This document shows, piece after piece, positions 27,200 through 35,730 of a stretch of DNA of 64,000 bases (the stretch's first letter is position 1; each line of letters opens with the position of its first letter). The stretch lies in NCBI RefSeq assembly GCF_901538355.1, contig NZ_LR593887.1:1588920-1652919 (forward strand). The letters run 5' to 3'. A model generated the notes under the pieces. That model worked only from the letters and a program-made list of their open reading frames with translations. It was not told the origin of the DNA and ran no database searches. The position numbers were made by a program, and so were the translations under genes. Source of the stretch: Tuwongella immobilis. GTDB taxonomy: Bacteria; Planctomycetota; Planctomycetia; Gemmatales; Gemmataceae.

Positions 27200-27616
27200 T
27201 CACAAGATGCGTCTTGCCGATGCGGATGCCTTGTCGGACGTTTCATTGTGATGACAACTTGCGTCTGGATTGTCAGGAGCCTCGAATACGATCAACGTGT
27301 TGTCGTCTGGATCACGAAGAACGACCAATTGCATCGGCCAACTCGGGCTGTTGCAAATCAGATCGACCATGCTTACCCACTGGCTCCATTCGTTGATGTG
27401 CTCAAAAATGCTATTGCATAATAATGCTGCGGATTGGGGGCTTACGGGAGGATCACTTTGAATGAGGGTGAAATTGGATTTCCCTCCGACAGCGTAGCTC
27501 ACCGACCTTCCTTCGCGATATTGTGGTTGCTCACCGAGAACGATTCCGTAGAAGGCAACCGATCGATCGAGATCGGTCACAAAGAACACAATGGGATCTA
27601 CGATTCGAAGCATCAT
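27200..27616 (-). CDS. VOC-superfamily (glyoxalase/bleomycin-resistance-like) protein
   Basis: 138 residues. The start LRIVDPIVFFVTDLDRSVAFYGIVLG is typical of vicinal-oxygen-chelate proteins, and MQLVVLRDPDDNTLIVFEAP gives the second beta-alpha-beta-beta-beta module with the metal-binding Glu. One domain is present; a dimer would be needed for an active site. It could be a dioxygenase, lyase or binding protein. ATG 27616 or 27613 follows GGTGAG. The 27.2-28.1 kb surroundings look accessory. Confidence 0.8.
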   Translation of the reverse strand: MMLRIVDPIVFFVTDLDRSVAFYGIVLGEQPQYREGRSVSYAVGGKSNFTLIQSDPPVSPQSAALLCNSIFEHINEWSQWVSMVDLICNSPSWPMQLVVLRDPDDNTLIVFEAPDNPDASCHHNETSDKASASARRIL

Positions 27617-28178
27617 CTCACCAGATTGGTTGTTTGGGACGCTTGCACTCGCATGATTGCCCGTTCGGCAGATTCGGTTCGACATCCTCGCCGGTGTTTC
27701 TTCCCTGGATTTGCTGGAATGCGTTGCGAATATTCTCGATTGTTTGACGATGTTAGTCTGATCGTCTGGTAGACGATCGAGCCGCTTGACCGTCAGTGGC
27801 ACGCACGCTGGGGCCGTGTCGTGGGGCTGGACAATCGCGTCGTTCCAACGGTTCCAGGGGCAGCGAGCGGGGGTTGCGAGTTGGATTCGATGTTGTGGCA
27901 CGACGCATGGCAATCCCTCTCAAGATGCCGTTCTCGAGGTGAACCTTGCGGTATCGAAGATAATCGGTCGCTGGGCGTATCGTCAAGAACCACGTGCGAG
28001 AATCCTCGGGACGATTGAGTTGTATCGATTGTGCGGAATGGGTGGCGTGGGCGGGAATCGTGCCCGTCGAAACGGTGAGTTCGCGGCGAAGCGATTCTGA
28101 CTGGCAATCCGATAACTCCGGCAGATCCCGAGATTCCGAACGATTCGGAACATCATCTCCCAGGAAAGGATGCCAGCC
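27617..28178. other. 562-bp region with only a 51-codon surface-protein remnant
   Basis: Apart from the short minus-strand reading frame at 27753-27908, no gene, RNA or terminator is supported. The right part should carry the promoter of the BBP7 gene. Confidence 0.5.
27753..27908 (-). CDS. Short ORF with planctomycete surface-protein motif (probable remnant)
   Basis: 51 codons with a good ribosome-binding site (GAGAGG eight bases before the ATG). The N-terminal half contains PLEPLERRDCPAP, the LExLExR-xxPA motif that starts many exported planctomycete proteins. After the motif the frame continues only about 23 residues before a stop, with Arg/Ser-rich sequence. This is probably the 5' end of a deleted or decayed large surface-protein gene. 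A functional small exported peptide is possible but less likely. Confidence 0.5.
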   Translation of the reverse strand: MRRATTSNPTRNPRSLPLEPLERRDCPAPRHGPSVRATDGQAARSSTRRSD

Positions 28179-29681
28179 ATGTGGCGTGGAATGTGGCGGA
28201 CGTGGGGCGGCCGAGCGGTCGCCGTTGGTACATGGCTGGGCGCGGGCCTGGCCACGAGCTTCGCGCAAGCGCCGATGCCGACTCCTTCGGTCATCATTGA
28301 TGCGAATTCGTTCCTGACAAATTCGGATGCCCCGCGATTTCTTCCCCCGTCAACGGGCACCGTCCCGGCCACACCGACCAGCAATGCGCTGGAACCGCAA
28401 GCCCCCGTGGCACCGGCGGCTCCGGTTGCTCCAGCAGCTCCGGCGGTTCCGGCCAAGCCTGCGGATGCGGCACCGGCCAAGCCTGCGGATAGCAAGCCGG
28501 TGGATCTCAGCCCGCTGACCGCCAAGCCGACGGTTGCGGAGAGTGTGCTGGGTTGCGGCGATGCCTGTGCCCCCGCGTGTGTGATTCCCTGCGAAGAACC
28601 GCCTTGCGGTCCGCCGGGTGAAATCTGGTTCGGTGCGGAATACATCGGCTGGGTGGTGCAAGGTTCGAGCACGCCGCCGCTGGTGTCGTTCAGCCCAACG
28701 GGCACCGCACGGCAGAATGCCGGGGTGCTGGGGACTCCCGGAGCGCGGACCGTCTACGGCGGCGATCTCAACGACGAATGGCGCAGCGGGATCCGCATCA
28801 GCTTCGGCGGCTGGCTGGATGAAGATCACACCATCGGTTTCGATCATACGCTGTGGTATCTGCCGCAAAGCAACGAAAACTTCGTGGCCGGTGGCAGCGG
28901 TCCGGGTGCGTTCCCGATCTTCTCGCGGCCGTTCTTCAATGTGAACACGGGCCGAAATGACGCCGAATTGGTGTCGTTGCCGAATGTCGTTTCGGGCACT
29001 GTCGCTACCGCATCCGAAAGTGATTTCTGGGGCAGCGATGGCAACTTGGTGGCCTTGCTGGATTGCGGCTGCGATTGGCGGCTCAACGGCTTACTCGGTT
29101 GGCGCTATCAGCGTTTGGACGAGAAGTTGACCATCCGCGAAAATCTGATCGCGCTGGATAACTCGTCTCGCGTGCCGCTGGGTGCGAATCTGCAAGTGAC
29201 GGATCAATTCCGCACGGAAAATCGCTTCTACGGTGGCCAACTCGGGATGTCGTATTGGAGCCGTCACGGTCGAGTGACGCTGGATCTGCGAGCGCTTGCC
29301 TCCATCGGCTTGATGCAGCAAGTGGTCGAAATCAACGGCACCACGCAAGTTGTTGCCAACGGCCAAGTTGCGCGAAACACGGGCGGTCTACTCGCCCAGC
29401 GTACCAACATCGGCCGCTACGAACGCGACCAATTCGGATTCATCCCCGAAGTCGGTGCCCGCGTGGGATATTTCCTGACCGATTCGCTGTTGGCCACCGT
29501 GGGGTATAACTTCATGTGGATCAACAACGTCGTTCGCCCCGGCGATCAGATCGATACTGGCATCAACCCGACGCAGATTCCGCCGGGCACGCTGGTCGGT
29601 CAACCCCGCCCGCGATTCGAATTCAACGATAGCGGCGTCTGGGTGCAAGGCATCAGCCTGGGATTCGAATATCGCTATTGA
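28179..29681 (+). CDS. BBP7-family outer-membrane beta-barrel protein
   Basis: 500 residues. A signal peptide (VGTWLGAGLATSFAQA) is followed by a Pro/Ala-rich linker (APVAPAAPVAPAAPAVPAKP) and a Cys-rich patch (CGDACAPACVIPCEEPPCGPP). The barrel domain characteristic of BBP7 porin-like proteins runs from IWFGAEYIGWVVQG to the C-terminal GISLGFEYRY, with an aromatic last residue as in outer-membrane barrels. The ATG at 28179 has AGGAAAGG at proper spacing, whereas 28170 abuts it. The Cys-rich patch may cross-link the protein in the envelope. Confidence 0.9.
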   Translation: MWRGMWRTWGGRAVAVGTWLGAGLATSFAQAPMPTPSVIIDANSFLTNSDAPRFLPPSTGTVPATPTSNALEPQAPVAPAAPVAPAAPAVPAKPADAAPAKPADSKPVDLSPLTAKPTVAESVLGCGDACAPACVIPCEEPPCGPPGEIWFGAEYIGWVVQGSSTPPLVSFSPTGTARQNAGVLGTPGARTVYGGDLNDEWRSGIRISFGGWLDEDHTIGFDHTLWYLPQSNENFVAGGSGPGAFPIFSRPFFNVNTGRNDAELVSLPNVVSGTVATASESDFWGSDGNLVALLDCGCDWRLNGLLGWRYQRLDEKLTIRENLIALDNSSRVPLGANLQVTDQFRTENRFYGGQLGMSYWSRHGRVTLDLRALASIGLMQQVVEINGTTQVVANGQVARNTGGLLAQRTNIGRYERDQFGFIPEVGARVGYFLTDSLLATVGYNFMWINNVVRPGDQIDTGINPTQIPPGTLVGQPRPRFEFNDSGVWVQGISLGFEYRY

Positions 29682-29965
29682 TTCGTGTTCCCCCACACGG
29701 ATCATCGCCCCCCGAATGTCGGAATTTCCCCCTCGCGTCAGTTGCAAGGTCGCCCGCCGGCGGACTTGGAACTGACGGTGTTCCGGTTCTATGGTCGCAA
29801 GCCGGAATGTTCGCATGGAATTTGGGGGATTATCCTTGTCCGATTGGGCAAACTAAACAGAATATGCGGTGTAGTGCGGCCTTGCATGAGCCATGATGAC
29901 GCGAGGCCCGTTGGGTGACCAGGACGGCTCTCGCGCTTGCCACCGACTCTCAAAGGGAAGACGCA

Positions 29966-32566
29966 ATGACCTTGCGACAACTGCTGGATCGTCTCTCACG
30001 CAAGTGGACTCATTCGATGAATCCTGCTCCGCGCAATCCTCGTCGAAATCACGGGTTGCGGCTGGAGAACCTTGAATCGCGGGAAACGCCTACCGCAGAC
30101 ATCGCTGCCATTGGTGATTTCACCAGCCCCAGCAATCGCGATCTGCTCGTGCCGTTGGATCTCAACGGTGCATCGGCCTCCACGGTCACGTATTCTGCCG
30201 AAAGTAGCAACTCGGCCGTCAGTGTCTCGATTCTTCCCACGGGGCGGACTTGGGTGCTGAATGTCAGCGGGGTGGATTCCACCAACACCGCGTTCAGCGG
30301 CACGCTCACCTTCAAATTGTTTGAAGATGTCGCCCCCATTGCCACCCAGCGCATCATCAGCCTCACGCAGTCCGGCTTCTACAACGGCCTGACCTTCCAC
30401 CGCGTGCTGCAAAACTTCGTCGCGCAGGGTGGTGATCCGCTTGGCAACGGCACGGGTGGCTCGACGCAGCCGGACTTCCGCGATGAATTCAACCCCGGAT
30501 ACACCTTCAACAGCCCCGGCTTGCTGGCGATGGCGAATTCCGGCGATGATACGAATAATTCGCAATTCTTCATCACCGACACCGACTTGACCTTGGCCCA
30601 ACAGCCGCAACACCTCAACTTCAACCACACCATTTTCGGGCAGTTGGTCGAAGGGCAGGAATTGTTTACCAAGTTGATCAGCACACCGGTGAATTCTGCA
30701 GGGCGTCCCACCACCAATGTGTTGATTAACTCCGCCACGATTGTTGAAGACAACACCAAAGCGGTGCTCCGCGTGCGGCCCAATGCGGGCTTCACCGGCA
30801 ACACGACCATCACTGTGACCGCCAACGATGGCAGCGGCGTCTCGAATCCCGAGACGTTCAGCGTCAATGTCGTGTCGCAATCCCAAAATTCGCGGGCCTA
30901 TCTGCAGCCGGTCAGCAATCAAACCGCCCCAGTCGGAACCGGCGTCACCTTCCAACTGCGTGGCGTGGATGTGGATGGCGACACGCTGACCTATGCGGTG
31001 CGCGATGCGGCCAATCCCAATAATCAACCGCAGAATGTCACCGTCACCATCGATCAAGCCACCGGGCTGGTCACGGTCGTTCCGAATGCCGGATTCAGCG
31101 GCACGGTCAATCTGTTGGTCGGCGTCTGGGATTCGCAATCCCGCGAACTGAGCCCCACCGGGTTGGCGGAATATGACACCGATGAAATGACGCTGACCTT
31201 CTCCGGCGTCTTGGATTTGGACGCGGATAGCGACACGGGTACGCTCAACAACGACAATGTCACCGATGACGCCACGCCGACCTTCACGATTCGCACCACA
31301 CCGGGTAGCACGGTGCGCATCTCCGTCGCGGGGCGGCCCAACAGCGTCGTCACCGCCACGGAATCCAGCCCCGGATTGTTCGTCGCCTCGCTGGCCGCGG
31401 GCAATCTCCGAGTGGGGGCCAATTCGATCGTTGCCGAATCGATTCCCCCGCAAGGCTTGGCCTTCGGGCAAATCGGCGAACTGAGCATCACCTACGCCCC
31501 GGCCATCAACCGCATCTACACCGTGCCCGGTGAACTCGGCGTCAGCAGCAGCTTGACCTTCGATTTCAACTACCGCGAATCGGGATTCCGCAACGAAGTT
31601 GGCATCGTCCTGGTGGATGATGACACTGGCGCGATCAACGGTGTGGCACCGAACGACCCCAATTACATTCGCACCATGCTGCAATCCAGCAATCGGCAAG
31701 TGATCTTCACGCCGGAGCAGGATCCAGGAGCGGCCCGCACGATTTCCTTGCTGGGCGGTCAACGCTTCATCATGTATGTCGTGTCGAATGATACGGGTGC
31801 GAACGTGTTGGCATCCGCACTCACCGGCGGGGATGTCTCCAACAAAGTCTTCTTCACGCTGCTGGGGGCCAACCGCGACTCCTTTGACCATGTCGTGGCC
31901 ACCGAAGATCGATTGCTCAGTCAAGTTGTCTATGCATTCGAGGATCTCCCCGATGGCGGCGATCAAGATTTTAACGACAATGTGATTATTGTCCGTTCGA
32001 CCAGCACGCCGTTGACGCAAGCCCTGCAGGTGGCAGCGAATGCGACGCGGGCCGTGCAAACCAGCTTCACCCTGCAACCGGCGGTGACGGGGGCCAATCC
32101 GAACGGGACAGCCGCAGCGACTGCCGGTGGCGAAATCGGCTTCTTCCCCGTGGATGATGTCAACGGCCGCATCGGATCGCTGAATCCGGGTGATGCCGGG
32201 TATGCCCAAGCGGCGCTGAATCGGGCCCGACTCATCTTCGCGGCCACGGCCACACCCGATACCACCACGGCGACGCTGCTCACCGGTGGCACGTTCCTGG
32301 GCTTCTATTACATCCCCGGAGCAACGGCCGCTCAGGTGCTTGCGGATAACCCCACCAATAGCACTGGTGTTTCGAATCGGCTGGCGTTCTTCTCGTTCCA
32401 AGCGGCCAACCCGGATAATCTGGTCCATTTCCGCAACTTCAGCCCGGAAATGGTGTCGCTGGACGATAACGACCCGACCACGACTCGCTTCCACGTCATG
32501 GGCCAACTCAACGGCACCGCCCAAGACTTTGACGATGCCGTGTTCACGGTCAAATTCGGGTCATAA
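29966..32566 (+). CDS. Exported cyclophilin-type peptidyl-prolyl isomerase fused to Ig-like and DUF4114-like domains
   Basis: 866 residues. It carries an N-terminal planctomycete export motif (LRLENLESRETPTA). The cyclophilin domain lies at about residues 115-285, with the catalytic Arg in LTFHRVLQNFVAQGGDP and the FINITSQFF-type core SQFFITDTD. Cadherin/Ig-like modules follow, with VDVDGDTLTYAVRD and FTGNTTITVTAND. Two C-terminal repeats of DUF4114-like form follow; the first has AFEDLPDGGDQDFNDNVI and the second TAQDFDDAVFTVK. It would catalyse proline isomerisation outside the cell while anchored by adhesive modules. Start 29966 has AAAGGGAAG upstream. Confidence 0.9.
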   Translation: MTLRQLLDRLSRKWTHSMNPAPRNPRRNHGLRLENLESRETPTADIAAIGDFTSPSNRDLLVPLDLNGASASTVTYSAESSNSAVSVSILPTGRTWVLNVSGVDSTNTAFSGTLTFKLFEDVAPIATQRIISLTQSGFYNGLTFHRVLQNFVAQGGDPLGNGTGGSTQPDFRDEFNPGYTFNSPGLLAMANSGDDTNNSQFFITDTDLTLAQQPQHLNFNHTIFGQLVEGQELFTKLISTPVNSAGRPTTNVLINSATIVEDNTKAVLRVRPNAGFTGNTTITVTANDGSGVSNPETFSVNVVSQSQNSRAYLQPVSNQTAPVGTGVTFQLRGVDVDGDTLTYAVRDAANPNNQPQNVTVTIDQATGLVTVVPNAGFSGTVNLLVGVWDSQSRELSPTGLAEYDTDEMTLTFSGVLDLDADSDTGTLNNDNVTDDATPTFTIRTTPGSTVRISVAGRPNSVVTATESSPGLFVASLAAGNLRVGANSIVAESIPPQGLAFGQIGELSITYAPAINRIYTVPGELGVSSSLTFDFNYRESGFRNEVGIVLVDDDTGAINGVAPNDPNYIRTMLQSSNRQVIFTPEQDPGAARTISLLGGQRFIMYVVSNDTGANVLASALTGGDVSNKVFFTLLGANRDSFDHVVATEDRLLSQVVYAFEDLPDGGDQDFNDNVIIVRSTSTPLTQALQVAANATRAVQTSFTLQPAVTGANPNGTAAATAGGEIGFFPVDDVNGRIGSLNPGDAGYAQAALNRARLIFAATATPDTTTATLLTGGTFLGFYYIPGATAAQVLADNPTNSTGVSNRLAFFSFQAANPDNLVHFRNFSPEMVSLDDNDPTTTRFHVMGQLNGTAQDFDDAVFTVKFGS

Positions 32567-32593
32567 TCCTGAATCGTTCAAACTCGGTGGAGT

Positions 32594-32616
32594 GTCTCCG
32601 ATTCGCACCCGGAGAC
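32594..32616. terminator. Hairpin 1 in convergent gap
   Basis: GTCTCCG (32594-32600) pairs with CGGAGAC (32610-32616) across nine bases, 28 bp after the cyclophilin stop. No T-tract follows on either strand, so it is only a candidate. Confidence 0.4.
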
Positions 32617-32651
32617 CTTCTGCTGAGTCGATTCCGGTGGGCGAAACGCAG

Positions 32652-32679
32652 CACGCCTTGGGGAAGTTCACAAGGCGTG
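32652..32679. terminator. Hairpin 2 in convergent gap
   Basis: CACGCCTTG (32652-32660) pairs perfectly with CAAGGCGTG (32671-32679) across ten bases, between the 3' ends of the cyclophilin and kinase genes. It is GC-rich, with only a loose T-rich stretch afterwards. Confidence 0.5.
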
Positions 32680-32718
32680 TCGGTGTTTGTGGGTGAATCA
32701 TCCCAGCGTGGATGCGAA

Positions 32719-34476
32719 TCAGGCGAACTGCGATTGATTTTCGCGGCGGACAGTCTCCAGCCGTTGACGGTAGTATTTCAGTCCCGGAATGAAGAAGCAG
32801 ATCGCCAGCACCAATCCGAAGAACGCAATATTCCATTCCGGACAGAATGGCATCAGAACCGCGGTCAGAAACATGCTCGCCGCCGCCAGGTAGAATTCGC
32901 CGGAGAGAATCCCCGCTTTGAAGACGAAGACCATCCCCGCCGCCACCGCAATCACCGGCGACAGCTTCAAGGCGGGCAGATCGAGCAGCACTTCGATGAC
33001 GAACATGGCGATACTCGCGCACACCCCCGCTGCCCAGGCATGGGCAATCTGCCGCTCGACAAACAACACCGGCCCCGCGCGGCGTCGCAGTCGCCACAAA
33101 ATCACCCCCCAGGTGATGAGGCCGACGCTCCACAGCACCAGAAACGCCCAGTGATTCTTCACACCGGAATTGTCGAGCATTTGTGTGAACAAGCAGAGCA
33201 AAAAGACCTGCAAGCTATGCCACATCCACAGCACACCCCAGTTTTGCAGCACGGTAGCATGATGGGTTGGCCGCAGCAGGCGCGACACCAGATGCCGAAG
33301 TCCGCTGGGCTGAGTTGAGAGCGTCTCCCCCTTGGCAAAGGCTTCCAGATCGTTGGCCAAGTCGCTGGCCGTGGGGTAACGCATCTCGCTGGGCTTTTGC
33401 AGGCACTTGAGACAAATCAGCTCTAAGTCCCGATCCACCTTGGGGTTCAGCCATCGGGGCGGTACCGGTTCCTGCTCCAACACCATCAGCAGCGTATCGA
33501 CTGGCGTGGCCGCTTGAAACGGCGGACGACCCGTGAGACATTCGTACAAAATTGCGCCCAACGCATAAACATCCGCCGTCGGCCCGAGAATGCCGCGATT
33601 GCCCGCCTGTTCGGGGGGCATGTAGCCGGGGGTGCCGACAATCGCACCGGTTTGCGTGCGCCATTCATTCGGACTGCTGGATGCGTTTTCCACCCGTTTG
33701 GCCAGCCCGAAATCGGTGACATACGGGACACAGTGCGCGGTGATCGACGCCGGTTGGCTGTCACCATTGCGGGCGATTTTCTTTTCCAGGCCAAGCAAGA
33801 TATTCGACGGCTTGAGATCGCGGTGGAGAATCCCTTGCTCGTGCGCATGTTGGACGGCACGGGCGATGGTGGCCACCAATGTGGCGGCTTCTCCAGGCGG
33901 AAGTGGATGCCGGGCAATGCGTTGCGCTAACGTCTCGCCTTCGATCAACTCCATGGCAAAGAAGGCGTGCCCATCGCATTCGCCCACTTCGAAGACGGTC
34001 ACGATATTGGGGTGTTTCAATCGGGCGACCGATTGCGCTTCCCCCAAGAAGCGGGCCTGATCGATTGGCGAGGCGAGATCGGCATCGCGGACCATCTTCA
34101 GCGCAACGAAACGATTGAGGCTCTTTTGCCGGGCTTTGTAAACCACCCCCATGCCGCCACGTCCGAGTTCTTCCAGCAGTTGATAATCGCCGAAATCACG
34201 CGGCAAGACATTCCGCACGCCGGAATCGGTGAAGGGTTCCGTGGGGGAACTGGCGGGGGATGGCGTGAGTGGACGAACAAACGCTTGTGCGAATTGTGCC
34301 GTGGCCCAAAGTTCGCGGACTTCCTGGGCCAAATCGGGGAAATCGCGGTCGATCACCGCCAAATCCGGAATCTCGCCCCGTTGTTGGATTTGCAGAAGAT
34401 CTTGCAAGATGTCGGCGAGTTGGGAGTCACGATCCCGAGTCGGGATCACAGAACCCATTGGCAGGGGGGGATTCAT
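32719..34476 (-). CDS. Transmembrane Ser/Thr protein kinase
   Basis: 585 residues. An intact Pkn-type kinase domain spans about residues 95-370: LGRGGMGVVYKARQ, VALKMV with the ATP-binding Lys, HRDLKPSNILL, DFGLA, and GTPGYMPPEQ. The C-terminal 180 residues hold four or more membrane helices (LQVFLLCLFTQML; FLVLWSVGLITWGVIL; AWAAGVCASIAMFVIEVL; LAAASMFLTAVLM). It starts 36 bp after the sigma-factor stop, with GGGAGG upstream of ATG 34476, so the pair is almost certainly one transcript. Phosphorylation-dependent control of or by the sigma factor is plausible. Confidence 0.93.
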   Translation of the reverse strand: MNPPLPMGSVIPTRDRDSQLADILQDLLQIQQRGEIPDLAVIDRDFPDLAQEVRELWATAQFAQAFVRPLTPSPASSPTEPFTDSGVRNVLPRDFGDYQLLEELGRGGMGVVYKARQKSLNRFVALKMVRDADLASPIDQARFLGEAQSVARLKHPNIVTVFEVGECDGHAFFAMELIEGETLAQRIARHPLPPGEAATLVATIARAVQHAHEQGILHRDLKPSNILLGLEKKIARNGDSQPASITAHCVPYVTDFGLAKRVENASSSPNEWRTQTGAIVGTPGYMPPEQAGNRGILGPTADVYALGAILYECLTGRPPFQAATPVDTLLMVLEQEPVPPRWLNPKVDRDLELICLKCLQKPSEMRYPTASDLANDLEAFAKGETLSTQPSGLRHLVSRLLRPTHHATVLQNWGVLWMWHSLQVFLLCLFTQMLDNSGVKNHWAFLVLWSVGLITWGVILWRLRRRAGPVLFVERQIAHAWAAGVCASIAMFVIEVLLDLPALKLSPVIAVAAGMVFVFKAGILSGEFYLAAASMFLTAVLMPFCPEWNIAFFGLVLAICFFIPGLKYYRQRLETVRRENQSQFA

Positions 34477-34512
34477 CGGCAAACTGCCTCCCGCAGATTG
34501 CAAAGCAATCAA

Positions 34513-35130
34513 TCAGCCGGGAACCAGCAGCGCTCGCAGTTTGCGAATGGCTCGCAGATAACGCATGGACGCTGCGGCTTCCGTGAGACTTAAGATCGTT
34601 GCAACTTCCTGGTTGGAAAGCTGCTCGTGATGCCGCATCTGAATAATGTCTCGATCCGAATCTTCCAAGCGGAGAATCGCCAGATCCAACCGACGCTGCA
34701 ACTCTTGCTGGATCACCGCGGATGCGGGCGTCTGCTCCGGATCAATCAACTGGGCGACCAACTGCAGCGAGGATTCATCGGCCCACGCCGGACGCTGAAT
34801 CGGTTGCTCGCGGTCGATGCTCCGCCGTTGGGCTTGGCGATGCTGGCGGTGCGTGTCGATAATGCGGTCTTGGGCGAGATGCCGTAACCATAGGTGGAAC
34901 GGCATGTTCGGTGAACGCAGATAGTCGGTTAATCGTTGATTCGCTTCCAGGAGTACGTCTTGGACGATGTCACTGGCATCGACTCGCCGCGCCAGGGCCG
35001 GATCTAACCGCAGATCGATCACGCGGCGCAACGGCTCCCGATATTCGGCCAATAACCGAGCCACCGCCGCGGGATCACCTTGGCGGGCCTGTTCGAGCAA
35101 TGCTTGGGTTTGTTCCGGTGTTGGCCACAT
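34513..35130 (-). CDS. ECF-type RNA polymerase sigma factor (planctomycete kinase-linked group)
   Basis: 205 residues. Region 2 reads RVDASDIVQDVLLEANQRLTDYL and FHLWLRHLAQDRIIDTHRQH; region 4 reads DSDRDIIQMRHHEQLSNQEVATILSLTE then AAASMRYLRAIRKLRALL. The group with the DASDIVQDVLLEA signature is common beside Ser/Thr kinases in planctomycetes. ATG 35130 follows no strong ribosome-binding site; an upstream start at 35184 is possible. No zinc-finger anti-sigma gene is directly adjacent, and the kinase downstream probably serves as the partner. Confidence 0.93.
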   Translation of the reverse strand: MWPTPEQTQALLEQARQGDPAAVARLLAEYREPLRRVIDLRLDPALARRVDASDIVQDVLLEANQRLTDYLRSPNMPFHLWLRHLAQDRIIDTHRQHRQAQRRSIDREQPIQRPAWADESSLQLVAQLIDPEQTPASAVIQQELQRRLDLAILRLEDSDRDIIQMRHHEQLSNQEVATILSLTEAAASMRYLRAIRKLRALLVPG

Positions 35131-35205
35131 GTGGGTATTATAAGGGCGCACGAATGCCTTGGTGAAGAAAAATTCTCCTACCAACGCGATTCTCGGACCG
35201 GATGA

Positions 35206-35730
35206 TCAGAACCCGCTCGCTTTGCGGATTTGATTCTGAGCGTCTTGCAATAGTTGACGCAATTCGGAGAGTTCGCGTCCCTGCCCAGAACGCGAGTTCG
35301 CCGGGATTGCCGATTCGATTGGTGCAACCGATTGCAAAATCTGATCGCGGACTTCGATGAATTTTCGCTCATCCTGCGATCCGCGAGTAATCCGCCCACG
35401 TGCCCGTTGGACATTCGGGGTAACGCCATCGAGCAGCAGTTTGTCCAGATGCTTCCCCAGTTCGATGACGCGGGGAAGATCATTTGCTTCGGAAGCGATA
35501 CGAATCTCATCCGTCAGTTTGGCGACAATCGGCTGACACGAGCCGAGTTTGGCCAACGGATCAGTCGATTTCGCAAGCTCCAAGCTCCGTCCCACCAATT
35601 CGCGGAGCAGTTCCCGATTCCGTTGCAGCAATCGATTCTGATCCAGCACGCTCAATTGCGGCGGCGACTGGGCACCGACCACCGCACAAATCAACGCTAA
35701 ACCACTGATTGTCAGGAGGTTCCGAATCAT
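35206..35730 (-). CDS. Small secreted protein resembling the anti-sigma ectodomain
   Basis: 174 residues with a signal peptide (IRNLLTISGLALICAVVGAQ). The mature part is helical. Its LAKSTDPLAKLGSCQPIVAK, then ASEANDLPRVIELGKHLDKLLLDGV, lines up by eye with LAAAETPQRRFDQLVQLSEL, then EAADIAAIAEMYEKVLLDGV of the upstream anti-sigma protein. The ATG at 35730 shares its A with the TGA of that gene (TGATG), so translation is coupled. It has GAGG seven bases upstream. A role in modulating the anti-sigma factor is inferred from coupling and similarity. No known family. Confidence 0.75.
   Translation of the reverse strand: MIRNLLTISGLALICAVVGAQSPPQLSVLDQNRLLQRNRELLRELVGRSLELAKSTDPLAKLGSCQPIVAKLTDEIRIASEANDLPRVIELGKHLDKLLLDGVTPNVQRARGRITRGSQDERKFIEVRDQILQSVAPIESAIPANSRSGQGRELSELRQLLQDAQNQIRKASGF

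Noticed and set aside
29996-32524. An 842-codon open frame on the minus strand opposite the cyclophilin gene
   Set aside because: It is a shadow of a long high-GC gene: composition is Arg/Gly/His-rich, there is no ribosome-binding site, and the plus-strand frame has clear domains.
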